This document shows, piece by piece, positions 24,713 through 33,321 of a stretch of 64,000 bases of DNA. The notes under the pieces were generated by a model. It saw only the letters and a program-made list of their open reading frames with translations, was not told the origin of the DNA and did no database searches. Source of the stretch: Chryseobacterium sp. KLBC 52 (GTDB lineage: Bacteria; Bacteroidota; Bacteroidia; Flavobacteriales; Weeksellaceae); the NCBI RefSeq assembly GCF_003347605.1, contig NZ_QDFZ01000017.1:62001-126000 (forward strand), read 5' to 3'. Numbering within the stretch: the first letter of the stretch is position 1; each line of letters starts with the position of its first letter. Made by a program: the position numbers and the translations under genes.

Positions 24713-25522
24713 ATGTCATACGGTTTACTTAAAGGCAAAAAGGGAATTATTTTTGGAGCCCTTAATGAACAATCTATCGCATGGAAAGTTGCTGAAAGAT
24801 GCCATGAGGAAGGTGCTGAATTCATTTTATCTAACGCTCCTATTGCTTTGAGAATGGGAGAACTTAATGGTTTAGCAGAAAAAACAGGTTCTGAAGTAAT
24901 AGGTGCTGATGCTACTTCTATAGAAGATCTTGAAAAACTTTTTGATGCCGCTGTTGCAAAATTTGGAAAAATCGACTTTATCCTTCACTCTATCGGAATG
25001 TCTATCAACGTAAGAAAAGGAAAACACTATACAGAAATGAATTACGACTGGTTGGAAAAAGGCTGGGATATTTCCGCTGTTTCTTTCCATAAAGTAATGC
25101 GTGTAGCTTGGGAAAAAGACTGTATGAACGAATGGGGAAGTATTTTGGCCCTTACTTATATTGCAGCTCAGAGAACATTCCCGGACTACAATGATATGTC
25201 TGATAACAAAGCGTATCTGGAAAGTATTGCAAGAACTTTCGGAAACTATTGGGGTGAAAGAAAAGTACGTGTAAATACAGTTTCTCAGTCTCCAACAATG
25301 ACTACTGCCGGTAGTGGTGTGAAAGGTTTCGGAGGATTCCTTGGATATGCAGAAGATATGTCTCCACTAGGAAATGCTACAGCTCTTGAATGTGCAGACT
25401 ACTGCGTAACTTTATTCTCTGATCTTACGAAGAAAGTAACGATGCAGAACCTTTTCCATGATGGAGGTTTCAGCAGCTCAGGAGTTACTCAGAAAGTAAT
25501 CAGCAAGTATGATGCTGAATAA
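24713..25522 (+). CDS. fabI: Enoyl-[acyl-carrier-protein] reductase (NADH)
   Basis: 269 residues. It catalyses the last step of fatty acid elongation, reducing trans-2-enoyl-ACP, and is the classical triclosan target. The catalytic pair is Y159 and K166 (Y-x6-K), as expected for FabI rather than the Y-x3-K of ordinary SDRs. The nucleotide-binding loop is GIIFGALNEQSIAW, and the SIG segment at 93-95 matches the position where triclosan-resistance changes map in E. coli. It is monocistronic with a promoter box and terminator. Confidence 0.95.
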   Translation: MSYGLLKGKKGIIFGALNEQSIAWKVAERCHEEGAEFILSNAPIALRMGELNGLAEKTGSEVIGADATSIEDLEKLFDAAVAKFGKIDFILHSIGMSINVRKGKHYTEMNYDWLEKGWDISAVSFHKVMRVAWEKDCMNEWGSILALTYIAAQRTFPDYNDMSDNKAYLESIARTFGNYWGERKVRVNTVSQSPTMTTAGSGVKGFGGFLGYAEDMSPLGNATALECADYCVTLFSDLTKKVTMQNLFHDGGFSSSGVTQKVISKYDAE

Positions 25523-25573
25523 TCATCATTCCTGAAAAAATAGCGAACCGACAAAGTTTCGCTCACAATAAAT

Positions 25574-25604
25574 AAAACTCATGAAAAACTTCATGAGTTT
25601 TTTG
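25574..25604 (+). terminator. Terminator of fabI
   Basis: AAAACTCATGAA (25574-25585) pairs perfectly with TTCATGAGTTTT (25590-25601), continuing into T. Confidence 0.85.
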
Positions 25605-25639
25605 TTTGTATCATCTTGATAATTATCCTTATAAATAAA

Positions 25640-25666
25640 TCCGGCGGCCTCGAAGAGGCCGCCGGA
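25640..25666 (-). terminator. GC-rich hairpin at the 3' end of the glycan operon
   Basis: TCCGGCGGCCTC (25640-25651) pairs perfectly with GAGGCCGCCGGA (25655-25666) around a three-base loop. Read on the minus strand it lies 33 bases after the last operon stop and is followed by ATTTATTTAT, so it may terminate or protect the operon mRNA 3' end. Confidence 0.6.
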
Positions 25667-25698
25667 ACTGTCAAAAATAATATTAAATTAATATGAAT

Positions 25699-27138
25699 TT
25701 ATAAAATTACAGTCTGTATAGAGTGTGCGGGCGCATTCAGCTTGGCAGCCATTCCTTCTATCCATAGATTGGTTTCAATATCATTGTCTGAATCGTTCAT
25801 GATAACGGTTACCAACTGTCCGTTTTCATTCATAAATGCGGAAGACGTCAAAGCTGCTCTGTTGGAAGAACTTCCAATTCTCTGGGCATTCGGCTTAATG
25901 TATTTAGAGACATGTCCTATATAATAGTATTCATACGTATAGAACACCTCTCCTGTTTTGGTGTCAGCAATAATTGGGGCAAAGCAGAAATTTCCTTTGT
26001 GATTAGGTCCTCCGGTTTCATCCAATAGAATATTCCAGTCAGTCCATAAAGCATTTCCTTTATTGAAGTCGTTCAGCATATTTTTGCTGTACAGTTCTCC
26101 GAGGCTTACATCATATATTTTATCCATATTGAACTGTTCTTTGCATCCTTCGGTAAAAGCCAGGAATTTATCCGGAAAAGCTCTGTGTGTTTCTGCTAAG
26201 TTGTCAAAAAGCTGGGTTTTGTTATTCCATGTTTCGTACCAGTGATAACCGATACCATGGGCGTATTTTGAGGTTTCCGGATCACTTAAAGTGGTGGTTG
26301 CTCTCTGATAGATCAAGTCTCTGTTGTGGTCCCAGATCATTACTTTTTTATCTTTATATCCGTTCTTCCAAAGCGTTGGACCGAGATTCTTTTTCAGGAA
26401 CTCTCCTTCTTCTTCAGCAGTATAAATACATGATTCCCAGCTTTGGGTAGCCATGGGTTCGTTCTGAACGGTTAATCCCCAGATATTAATCCCTCTCTTT
26501 TCATATTCTTTGATGAATTTGATATAATAATCTGCCCAGGTCTGGTAATACTGATTTTCCAATCTTCCGCCTTTATACAAGCTTTTATTTGATTTCATCC
26601 ATGCTGGCGGGCTCCATGGAGAGAAATAAAAGGTAAAATTATTCCCAATGGCTTTCTGAGCTTCTTTAATCATCGGGATTTTATACTTTTCATCATGAGC
26701 TACATTAAAAGTCTTTAACGAAGTATCATTATCCTCTACATAGGTATAAGAATCACTGGAAAAGTCACAGGAATTCATATTGGTACGAACAACGGTGTAT
26801 CCCAATCCGTTTTTTCCGAAATAAGCATCCAGAATTTCTTTCTGCTTATTCTTTGGCATTTTATAAAAAGTCTCTGCTGAGGCATCTGTAATCGCCCCGC
26901 CAATTCCTATCAGTTTCTGATATTTAAAATGGGGAGCTACAAAAATACAGGCATCCGTTTCTTTAGGCTGTCCGAACTGTTCAAATGTAACTGCTCCTTT
27001 ATCCACCATCTTCTCATTTGCTTTTGAGTTGGTAAGGACCACTTTAGCTGTTTTTCCTGCATTTTTTTTCCAATAATTCTGAGCATTGATATTGATGGCA
27101 ATGCCTACTACAAAACAACTTACAATTAGTTTTCTCAT
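25699..27138 (-). CDS. Secreted glycoside hydrolase family 30
   Basis: 479 residues with a signal peptide ending NAQ at residue 20. The TIM-barrel plus beta-sandwich fold of GH30 is indicated by GIGGAITDASAE, SPWSPPAWMK, acid/base E227 in VQNEPMA and nucleophile E330 in AFTEGC. GH30 members include glucosylceramidases and beta-1,6-glucanases, and in a SusC/D operon with GH3 and GH16 a beta-1,6-glucan substrate is likely. It is the last gene of the operon. It is paralogous to the GH30 lipoprotein at 30322 but lacks a lipobox, so it is probably periplasmic. Confidence 0.85.
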   Translation of the reverse strand: MRKLIVSCFVVGIAININAQNYWKKNAGKTAKVVLTNSKANEKMVDKGAVTFEQFGQPKETDACIFVAPHFKYQKLIGIGGAITDASAETFYKMPKNKQKEILDAYFGKNGLGYTVVRTNMNSCDFSSDSYTYVEDNDTSLKTFNVAHDEKYKIPMIKEAQKAIGNNFTFYFSPWSPPAWMKSNKSLYKGGRLENQYYQTWADYYIKFIKEYEKRGINIWGLTVQNEPMATQSWESCIYTAEEEGEFLKKNLGPTLWKNGYKDKKVMIWDHNRDLIYQRATTTLSDPETSKYAHGIGYHWYETWNNKTQLFDNLAETHRAFPDKFLAFTEGCKEQFNMDKIYDVSLGELYSKNMLNDFNKGNALWTDWNILLDETGGPNHKGNFCFAPIIADTKTGEVFYTYEYYYIGHVSKYIKPNAQRIGSSSNRAALTSSAFMNENGQLVTVIMNDSDNDIETNLWIEGMAAKLNAPAHSIQTVIL

Positions 27139-27180
27139 GATTTTTTTTCTGTTTCCGGACCCATTCGGTCCTCATTTTCA

Positions 27181-27990
27181 TTATTTATTTTGATAAACTC
27201 TTACGTAATCTATATAATACTTCTGTGGAAAAACCTCATCATCAATGCCTTCTTTTCCACCCCAAAATCCTCCTACAGCAAGATTTAAAATGATAAAGTA
27301 AGGTCTGTCGAAAGGCCATGCTTCATTCTTTTTCTCTTTATTTTCGTAGGTGAAAAATTTCTTATCATCTATATAAACATCTATTTTTTCCGGTGTCCAG
27401 TCTGCTTTATAGACATGGAACTTTTCGCTTGCATCCTTCACAAACAAGGTATCTGTTTTCTGTGTTCCCTGAATATGATTGTATTTTTTGGTATGAACGG
27501 ATGCATGAATATAGCCTTGGTGATAGCCGACATGTTCCATGATATCCAGTTCACCATCATCCGGCCATTTCTTCATATTTTCACTCATCATCCAGATAGC
27601 AGGCCAGGTTCCACGGCCTTTAGGAAGTTTTGCCCTGACTTCTACTGTACCATATTGAAAAGCAAATTTTCCTTTGGTTAAAAGTCTTGCAGAGGTATAC
27701 TTATTGTTTTCCCAATTTTCTTTTTTAGCTTCAATAATGAGATTTCCCTTTTCCATTCTGGCGTTCTCAAGTCTGTTTTTTGTATAAAACTGAGCTTCTT
27801 CATTTCCAAAACCGCTTCCTCCGGTATCATAATTCCATTTTAATGAATCCGGAAGTCCTTTGCCATTAAATTCATCATTCCAGATCAGTGTTCTACGGGA
27901 ATCTGGCTTGTTTGAAGCACAGTTGAAAGCAGAAAGAAAGAATATTCCTATTACACAGGTACTTATTGTATTTCTGAATTTGATTTTCAT
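27181..27990 (-). CDS. Glycoside hydrolase family 16 lipoprotein (endo-beta-glucanase)
   Basis: 269 residues. The signal ends in a lipobox (LSAFNC, C24), so the protein is lipid-anchored. The GH16 catalytic motif is E147-L-D149-I-M-E152 (GELDIMEH). FGNEEAQFYT and GTWPAIWMM line the cleft as in laminarinases. The extra residue in ExDIxE, against the lichenase form, favours beta-1,3-glucanase specificity. It probably cuts long glucan at or near the surface into oligomers for SusCD import. It lies fifth in the operon, after a gap of about 100 bases that holds a repeat element. Confidence 0.87.
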   Translation of the reverse strand: MKIKFRNTISTCVIGIFFLSAFNCASNKPDSRRTLIWNDEFNGKGLPDSLKWNYDTGGSGFGNEEAQFYTKNRLENARMEKGNLIIEAKKENWENNKYTSARLLTKGKFAFQYGTVEVRAKLPKGRGTWPAIWMMSENMKKWPDDGELDIMEHVGYHQGYIHASVHTKKYNHIQGTQKTDTLFVKDASEKFHVYKADWTPEKIDVYIDDKKFFTYENKEKKNEAWPFDRPYFIILNLAVGGFWGGKEGIDDEVFPQKYYIDYVRVYQNK

Positions 27991-27999
27991 GTGTATTAA

Positions 28000-28086
28000 G
28001 TTTTGGCTAAAGCCGTTCTTTTTATATTTTCGTAAGTGGGCTTCCTTCGTCCATGCTCAGGATTATAACCCACTCCTATTGAATTC
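28000..28086 (+). repeat. Dispersed paired-hairpin repeat, copy C, inside the glycan operon
   Basis: TTTTGGCTAAAGCC is followed by a second hairpin in which the stem GTGGG/CCCAC is kept but the loop is enlarged, then CCTATTGAATTC. It fills the gap between the GH3 and GH16 genes, which are transcribed leftward. Confidence 0.7.
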
Positions 28087-28089
28087 AAT

Positions 28090-30321
28090 TTATTTCGTCC
28101 AGGTAATTCTTTTGGTCTGAACATGTTGAGAATCCGTACCGACCATAATATCAAATTCCCCGCCTTCCCAGTCAAAATTCAAGTTATCATCGAAGAATTT
28201 CAAATCTTCCGGTGTTAATTTAAAATCGATCTTCTTACTTTCTCGTTTTTTGATGAATATTTTCTGGAAGCCTTTCAGTTCTTTTACGGGTCTTACTACT
28301 TTTCCAAACAAATCTCTGATATACAGCTGTACCACTTCTTCCCCGTCATATTTTCCTGCATTGGAAACAGTAACACTGATGTTCAGCGTCTGATTTCCTG
28401 TAAGGTTTGTGGAACTTAGAACCATATCAGAATATTTGAAATCAGTATAGCTTAAGCCATATCCAAACGGATATTTCGGATCATTATCAAGATCTATATA
28501 GGCTGAAACATAGTTTCTGTCTGTATTATTTTTTGCCGGTCTTCCTGTATTATAATGATTGTAATAGACAGGAATCTGACCTTCAGTTCTCGGAAACGTC
28601 ATTGGAAGTTTCCCTCCTGGATTCACCGTGCCGAACATAATATCTGCAATAGAGTTCCCCGCTTCTGTTCCCAGCCACCATGTATACATAATGGCAGGAA
28701 TATTATCTGATGCCCAGTTGAAAATTAAAGGTCTTCCTGCATTGATCATAAGAATGATAGGTTTACCTGTTTTGGCAATTTCTTTTAACAAATCTTCCTG
28801 AACACCTGTAAATCCGATATTACTTCTGCTTTTTGCTTCTCCGCTCATCGCATGGCCTTCTCCCAGCGTCATGATGACAACATCTGCTTTTTTTGCCGTT
28901 TCTATGGCTTCAGCAAACTGGCCTTTATCCTGATCATCCACATTGCAGCCTTTTGCATATAATAAGGTAGAATTTTTATCCAGCTGGTTTTTAATTCCGT
29001 CAAATTGCGAAACAATTCTTTGATTATCATCTTTGAAAGCAACAGACCAGAAACCGTGATTAGCTACTGTTTCTTTACCAAAAGGGCCAATCAGAGCCAC
29101 TGTTTTTGTCGTTTTTGAAAGCGGGAGAATATTTCCCTGGTTTTTAAGAAGAACGATACTTTTTGATCCGAATTCTCTCCCAAATTTTCTGTTTTCCTGA
29201 TTATCGGTCTGTTCTTTCTGTCTTTTCTCATTACTGAACCTGTAAGGATCATCGAAAAGACCCATTTCGAATTTCTTGGTTAAAATTCTTCCCGTTGCGT
29301 CATCTACGAGTTTAGGATCTACTTTTCCTTCTTTAACCAATTTGGGAAGTTCTGCCATATAAACACGGCTTTCCATATCCATATCGCTTCCGCCCTGTAT
29401 TGCTCTTTCAGCAGCCTCAGCACCATCTTTAGCATAACCATGAGGAACCATTTCTCCGATGCTTCCCCAATCTGACACGACAAAACCTTTATAATTCCAT
29501 TTTCCTTTTAAAAGGTTTCTCTGAATATATTGATTGGCTGTCGCAGGAATTCCGTTAATATCATTGAAAGAATTCATGAAAGTGGCCACTCCTGCTTCTG
29601 CTGCCGCTTTGAATGGTGGAAGATACGTTTCATTCAATTGTCGGAGACTCATATCTACAGAATTGTAATCTCTTCCGCCTACAGCGGCTCCGTAGGCAGC
29701 AAAGTGTTTTGCACAGGCCATTACCGCATCAAGACTTCCCAAGCCTCGGCCCTGAAATCCTTTAATTCTGGCTAAACCTATTTTTGTTCCAAGATAAGTG
29801 TCTTCTCCTGAACCTTCCATTACTCTTCCCCATCTTGGATCTCTGGCAATGTCTACCATCGGAGCAAACGTCCAGTGAATACCGTAAGCGGCAGCTTCTG
29901 TTGCGGCAATTCTTTCTGATTTTTCAATCATGGCCAGATCCCAACTTGCCGCCTGTCCAAGATTGACAGGGAATGTGGTACGATAGCCATGGATAACATC
30001 CTGCCCGAACAATAAAGGAATTTTCAGTCTGGACTGCATCGCCAGCTTCTGAAAAGCTCTGGTTTCTTCAGAACCTGCTACATTCAGCATGGAACCTACT
30101 TTTCCTTTTTTAATTTCTTCTAAAACAGCAGCTGAATTGGAGTGCTGTGGTCCTGTGGCATATTCAAAGCCGCTATATTGTACCATCTGTCCGACCTTTT
30201 CTTCCAAAGTCATTTTAGACAATAGCTCTGCTACTTTCTGATCAATGGTCTTTTGTCCGTAAGCATTCAATCCCAATGCAGAAAATGCCAGTAAGAAATA
30301 AACTCTTTTCATAGTATCCAA
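28090..30321 (-). CDS. Glycoside hydrolase family 3 beta-glucosidase
   Basis: 743 residues, BglX-like, with a signal peptide ending YGQ at about residue 22. An ATG three codons in (MKRVYF) may be the real start. The three-domain GH3 layout is visible: a barrel with KHFAAYG and nucleophile D284 in VVSDWGS, an alpha/beta sandwich with the GEAKSRS acid/base loop, and a C-terminal fibronectin type III-like domain (FGYGLSYTDFKYS onward). It would release glucose from oligosaccharides in the periplasm. It starts immediately after the stop of the GH30 lipoprotein gene. Confidence 0.9.
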   Translation of the reverse strand: MDTMKRVYFLLAFSALGLNAYGQKTIDQKVAELLSKMTLEEKVGQMVQYSGFEYATGPQHSNSAAVLEEIKKGKVGSMLNVAGSEETRAFQKLAMQSRLKIPLLFGQDVIHGYRTTFPVNLGQAASWDLAMIEKSERIAATEAAAYGIHWTFAPMVDIARDPRWGRVMEGSGEDTYLGTKIGLARIKGFQGRGLGSLDAVMACAKHFAAYGAAVGGRDYNSVDMSLRQLNETYLPPFKAAAEAGVATFMNSFNDINGIPATANQYIQRNLLKGKWNYKGFVVSDWGSIGEMVPHGYAKDGAEAAERAIQGGSDMDMESRVYMAELPKLVKEGKVDPKLVDDATGRILTKKFEMGLFDDPYRFSNEKRQKEQTDNQENRKFGREFGSKSIVLLKNQGNILPLSKTTKTVALIGPFGKETVANHGFWSVAFKDDNQRIVSQFDGIKNQLDKNSTLLYAKGCNVDDQDKGQFAEAIETAKKADVVIMTLGEGHAMSGEAKSRSNIGFTGVQEDLLKEIAKTGKPIILMINAGRPLIFNWASDNIPAIMYTWWLGTEAGNSIADIMFGTVNPGGKLPMTFPRTEGQIPVYYNHYNTGRPAKNNTDRNYVSAYIDLDNDPKYPFGYGLSYTDFKYSDMVLSSTNLTGNQTLNISVTVSNAGKYDGEEVVQLYIRDLFGKVVRPVKELKGFQKIFIKKRESKKIDFKLTPEDLKFFDDNLNFDWEGGEFDIMVGTDSQHVQTKRITWTK

Positions 30322-31746
30322 TTAAAAAATATAGGTTGCTGTAGAACGTCCTGAAATTGTTACTGCAGCGGATTTGCCGGCAAATTTAATATTAAAATTC
30401 TCATCTGCCTGATTATCGTTCTGTACAATTAAAACTATTTTCCCAAATTGAGTCTTAAAAGCAGCCGTTGAAAGTTTATCCGTCTGCGTGGAAGCGATGC
30501 GCTGAGAACCTGCAGGAATAAATTTTGAAGCGTGTGCAATAATATAGTAGGACACATTTCTGGTGAAATTCTCACTGTCGGAAACCGTTATGGCTCCTTT
30601 ACATTCTGTACATCCGCCATCTGTATGAGGGGCAAATTTCGGATCGTTGGCAAGATTCCATTCCAAAGCTGTTTTACTCCAGTTTCTCATAGAACCAATA
30701 ATTACATTTTTTGTATGCCAGTTCAGATCTTCGGTAAAAGTTCCTTTTGAACCTGTCCACTGCTCGGTAAAATATAAGTTTTTATCAGGGAAAGCATCAT
30801 GTACTGTACTTAAAGCAGAAATATCTCCTTCGTACAGATGAAAAGCAGATCCATCTATATATTGATTGGCTTCAGAATCTTTTAAAATATCAATCGCATA
30901 TTCAGGTTTGTTGCAATTGTGATCATACACCACAATTTTAGTAGTGATTCCGTTGGCTTTAAAAACCGGACCAAGATGGTTCTTAATAAAATCTCCCTGC
31001 TGCTCAGACGGCATATACAAACTTGGATTATTTCCAGGATGTAAAGGTTCATTCTGAGGAGTTACAGCATCAATGGTGATCCCGTTTTTTTTCATTCCCT
31101 GGATGTATTTTACAAAATATTGAGCATACGTCCCATAGAATTCAGGTTTTAAACTTCCTCCTTTTGACTTTCCATTATCCTTCATCCAAACCGGAGCAGA
31201 CCATGGGGCAGCAATGATTTTAACAGAAGGATTGATTGCCAGAATCTCTTTCAACATTCCAATCAAAGCTTTGTCTTTTGAAAGACTGAATTTTGAAAGC
31301 GAAGGATCAATCTGCCCTTCAGGAAGATCATCATATGAAAACACTTCACCATCAAGATCAGATGCGCCTATGCTTACTCTTAAATAACTGATGGATATTG
31401 AATTTTTATCATTTCCAAAAAGTTCGTGAAGCAGCGCTTTTCTTTTGAAAGGTGACAACCGGTTGATTACCTCAACGCTTCCTCCTGTTAATGTATAGCC
31501 AAAGCCGTCAACATATTGAAACTTTTGAGTATCGTCAATTTCAATATTCTGAAAGCTGTTGGCATTGTTTACAAATTTAACGGAAGTCTGCTGTTGTAAT
31601 TTTACACTTTCATCCCCTTTGGTAAGCCAGTACTGCACTTCGTTTCCTTTATTGGATGTCACTGACGTACATGATAAAGGAAAAAGGGCCACACCACTAA
31701 GTAGTGCGGCACCTCTAAAGAAACTATATAAGTTGTGAAACTTCAT
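30322..31746 (-). CDS. Glycoside hydrolase family 30 lipoprotein
   Basis: 474 residues with a lipobox (FPLSC, C26). GH30 features are GFGYTLTGGSVEVI, APWSAPVWMK, acid/base E233 in PQNEPLH and nucleophile E328 in YFTEQW. The substrate is probably the same beta-glucan as for the other operon enzymes, with beta-1,6-linkage cleavage the leading hypothesis. Lipidation suggests surface or outer-membrane placement, upstream of the periplasmic paralogue at 25699 in the degradation path. It lies three bases after the susD stop. Confidence 0.85.
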   Translation of the reverse strand: MKFHNLYSFFRGAALLSGVALFPLSCTSVTSNKGNEVQYWLTKGDESVKLQQQTSVKFVNNANSFQNIEIDDTQKFQYVDGFGYTLTGGSVEVINRLSPFKRKALLHELFGNDKNSISISYLRVSIGASDLDGEVFSYDDLPEGQIDPSLSKFSLSKDKALIGMLKEILAINPSVKIIAAPWSAPVWMKDNGKSKGGSLKPEFYGTYAQYFVKYIQGMKKNGITIDAVTPQNEPLHPGNNPSLYMPSEQQGDFIKNHLGPVFKANGITTKIVVYDHNCNKPEYAIDILKDSEANQYIDGSAFHLYEGDISALSTVHDAFPDKNLYFTEQWTGSKGTFTEDLNWHTKNVIIGSMRNWSKTALEWNLANDPKFAPHTDGGCTECKGAITVSDSENFTRNVSYYIIAHASKFIPAGSQRIASTQTDKLSTAAFKTQFGKIVLIVQNDNQADENFNIKFAGKSAAVTISGRSTATYIF

Positions 31747-31749
31747 ATT

Positions 31750-33321
31750 TTAGTAACCAGGATTTTGTTTTAAAACTGTATTCGGCAATTCATTGAACGG
31801 AATGGGAAGAATTTCATTTTTATTAGCCTTAAATCCTTTAAATGCAAGTACTGATGGGGCATCTCCCCATCTGACAAGGTCAAACCATCTGTGCCCTTCT
31901 CCTGCAAGCTCTCTTCTTCTTTCATCTTTAATAGCCTGTAAAGAAACAGGAACTGATGATAGGCCAACTCTTGCTCTTACTGCATCTAATAAAGCCTGGG
32001 CTCTTGCTCCTGAAGCTCCTAAAGCTTCAGCTTCCATCAGATAAGTATCCGCCAATCTGATGGCGATATAATTTTGTCTGAAATTCAGTTCAGGAGGCCC
32101 CGGAAGCGATGTTTTTAAAGCGTTTGTAGGTAAATACTTGTTAAGGAAATATCCGGTATCTGCAAAAGCAGGAGCATAAGTAACCTTACCTTCTGTCACC
32201 AATTTTTTTGCATTGAAAACGGTAACGTCCAGTCTTGGATCTCCCTGCATAAAAGTGACAAAGTTCTCTGTTACGGTATTAAATGCCCAGCCTGAATAGA
32301 TATCCGGAGCATTATTATTTGGAATATTTTTTAATGAATAAGAACGAGGTCCTACCATCACATTGATAGAGTTTCCTTCGTCTTTTCCCTGCCCCCAGAA
32401 TCCCCAGTCAGAACTTCCTTTATTGGTATGCATTACTTCAAGGATAGATTCTGATAAGAATTTGTATTTATTTGGATCCTGATCAGTTTCCAAGGCAACT
32501 TTAAATAAATCTGCATAATTTGCCACAAGTTTGTAGCCATACTGACTGGTTCCTCCTGGTATACCATTTACTTCAGCAAATTGAGCGGCGGCCTGAGGCA
32601 TTTTTTTATCATAAAGATAAATTTTACCTAAAATAGCTCTGGCCGTTCCCTGCGTGATTCTCCCCTTATCACTGATACTCGGCGTCATCATAAGGTCTGG
32701 AATAGCAGCAACAATATCGCTTTCTATCTGTGCATAAACATCACTTGGCTTGGCCTGTGGAACGTTCCAATAATTATCATCAAACTTTATGGTATTAAGA
32801 ATCAAAGGAATATTTCCAAACATTCTTAGTAATTCAAAATAATATAAAGAACGAAGAACTTTAGCTTCTGCGATATATCTTTTTTTAAGATCCTCATTCA
32901 TATTTGCCCCCGGAACTCTTTCTATTAAAAGATTAGCACGTGCGACTCCCTGATAGTAATCCCTCCAGTAGCTGGCTGGCATTGTATTGGGATTGATCAT
33001 ATAGTTATTCATTCCCTGGATACCCGCTCCGTCATTGGAATTTCCCCCACCGGAATAAAAATCATCAGACCCCGCATTAAAGAAAGTAACGGTATTTTCA
33101 AATCCAGCCGAATACTTTCTTAAAGGATCATATACGGAAATCAATGCACTGAAAGACTGCTGCTCATTCTGAAAATACAAATCTGTATTAAAAGATCCTG
33201 AATTCTTTACATCATCCAGATAGGAATCACTACAACCGATATTGGTAAAACTCAGACCTGTCAGCAACGCTACGGCAAGTCCTTTATATATTAATTTTTT
33301 ATTTTTCATTTTGTTGGTCAT
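31750..33321 (-). CDS. SusD/RagB family glycan-binding lipoprotein
   Basis: 523 residues. The lipobox (NIGC) lies about 30 residues in. The start could be the ATG at 33321, which overlaps the susC stop by one base (TAATG), or the ATG four codons later (MKNKK). SusD features include the helical TPR-like core (ARANLLIERVPGAN, YIAEAKVLRSLYYFELLRMFG) and the C-terminal DERRRELAGEGHRWFDLVRWG block. It sits on the cell surface as the lid of the SusC transporter and binds the imported glycan. Confidence 0.93.
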   Translation of the reverse strand: MTNKMKNKKLIYKGLAVALLTGLSFTNIGCSDSYLDDVKNSGSFNTDLYFQNEQQSFSALISVYDPLRKYSAGFENTVTFFNAGSDDFYSGGGNSNDGAGIQGMNNYMINPNTMPASYWRDYYQGVARANLLIERVPGANMNEDLKKRYIAEAKVLRSLYYFELLRMFGNIPLILNTIKFDDNYWNVPQAKPSDVYAQIESDIVAAIPDLMMTPSISDKGRITQGTARAILGKIYLYDKKMPQAAAQFAEVNGIPGGTSQYGYKLVANYADLFKVALETDQDPNKYKFLSESILEVMHTNKGSSDWGFWGQGKDEGNSINVMVGPRSYSLKNIPNNNAPDIYSGWAFNTVTENFVTFMQGDPRLDVTVFNAKKLVTEGKVTYAPAFADTGYFLNKYLPTNALKTSLPGPPELNFRQNYIAIRLADTYLMEAEALGASGARAQALLDAVRARVGLSSVPVSLQAIKDERRRELAGEGHRWFDLVRWGDAPSVLAFKGFKANKNEILPIPFNELPNTVLKQNPGY

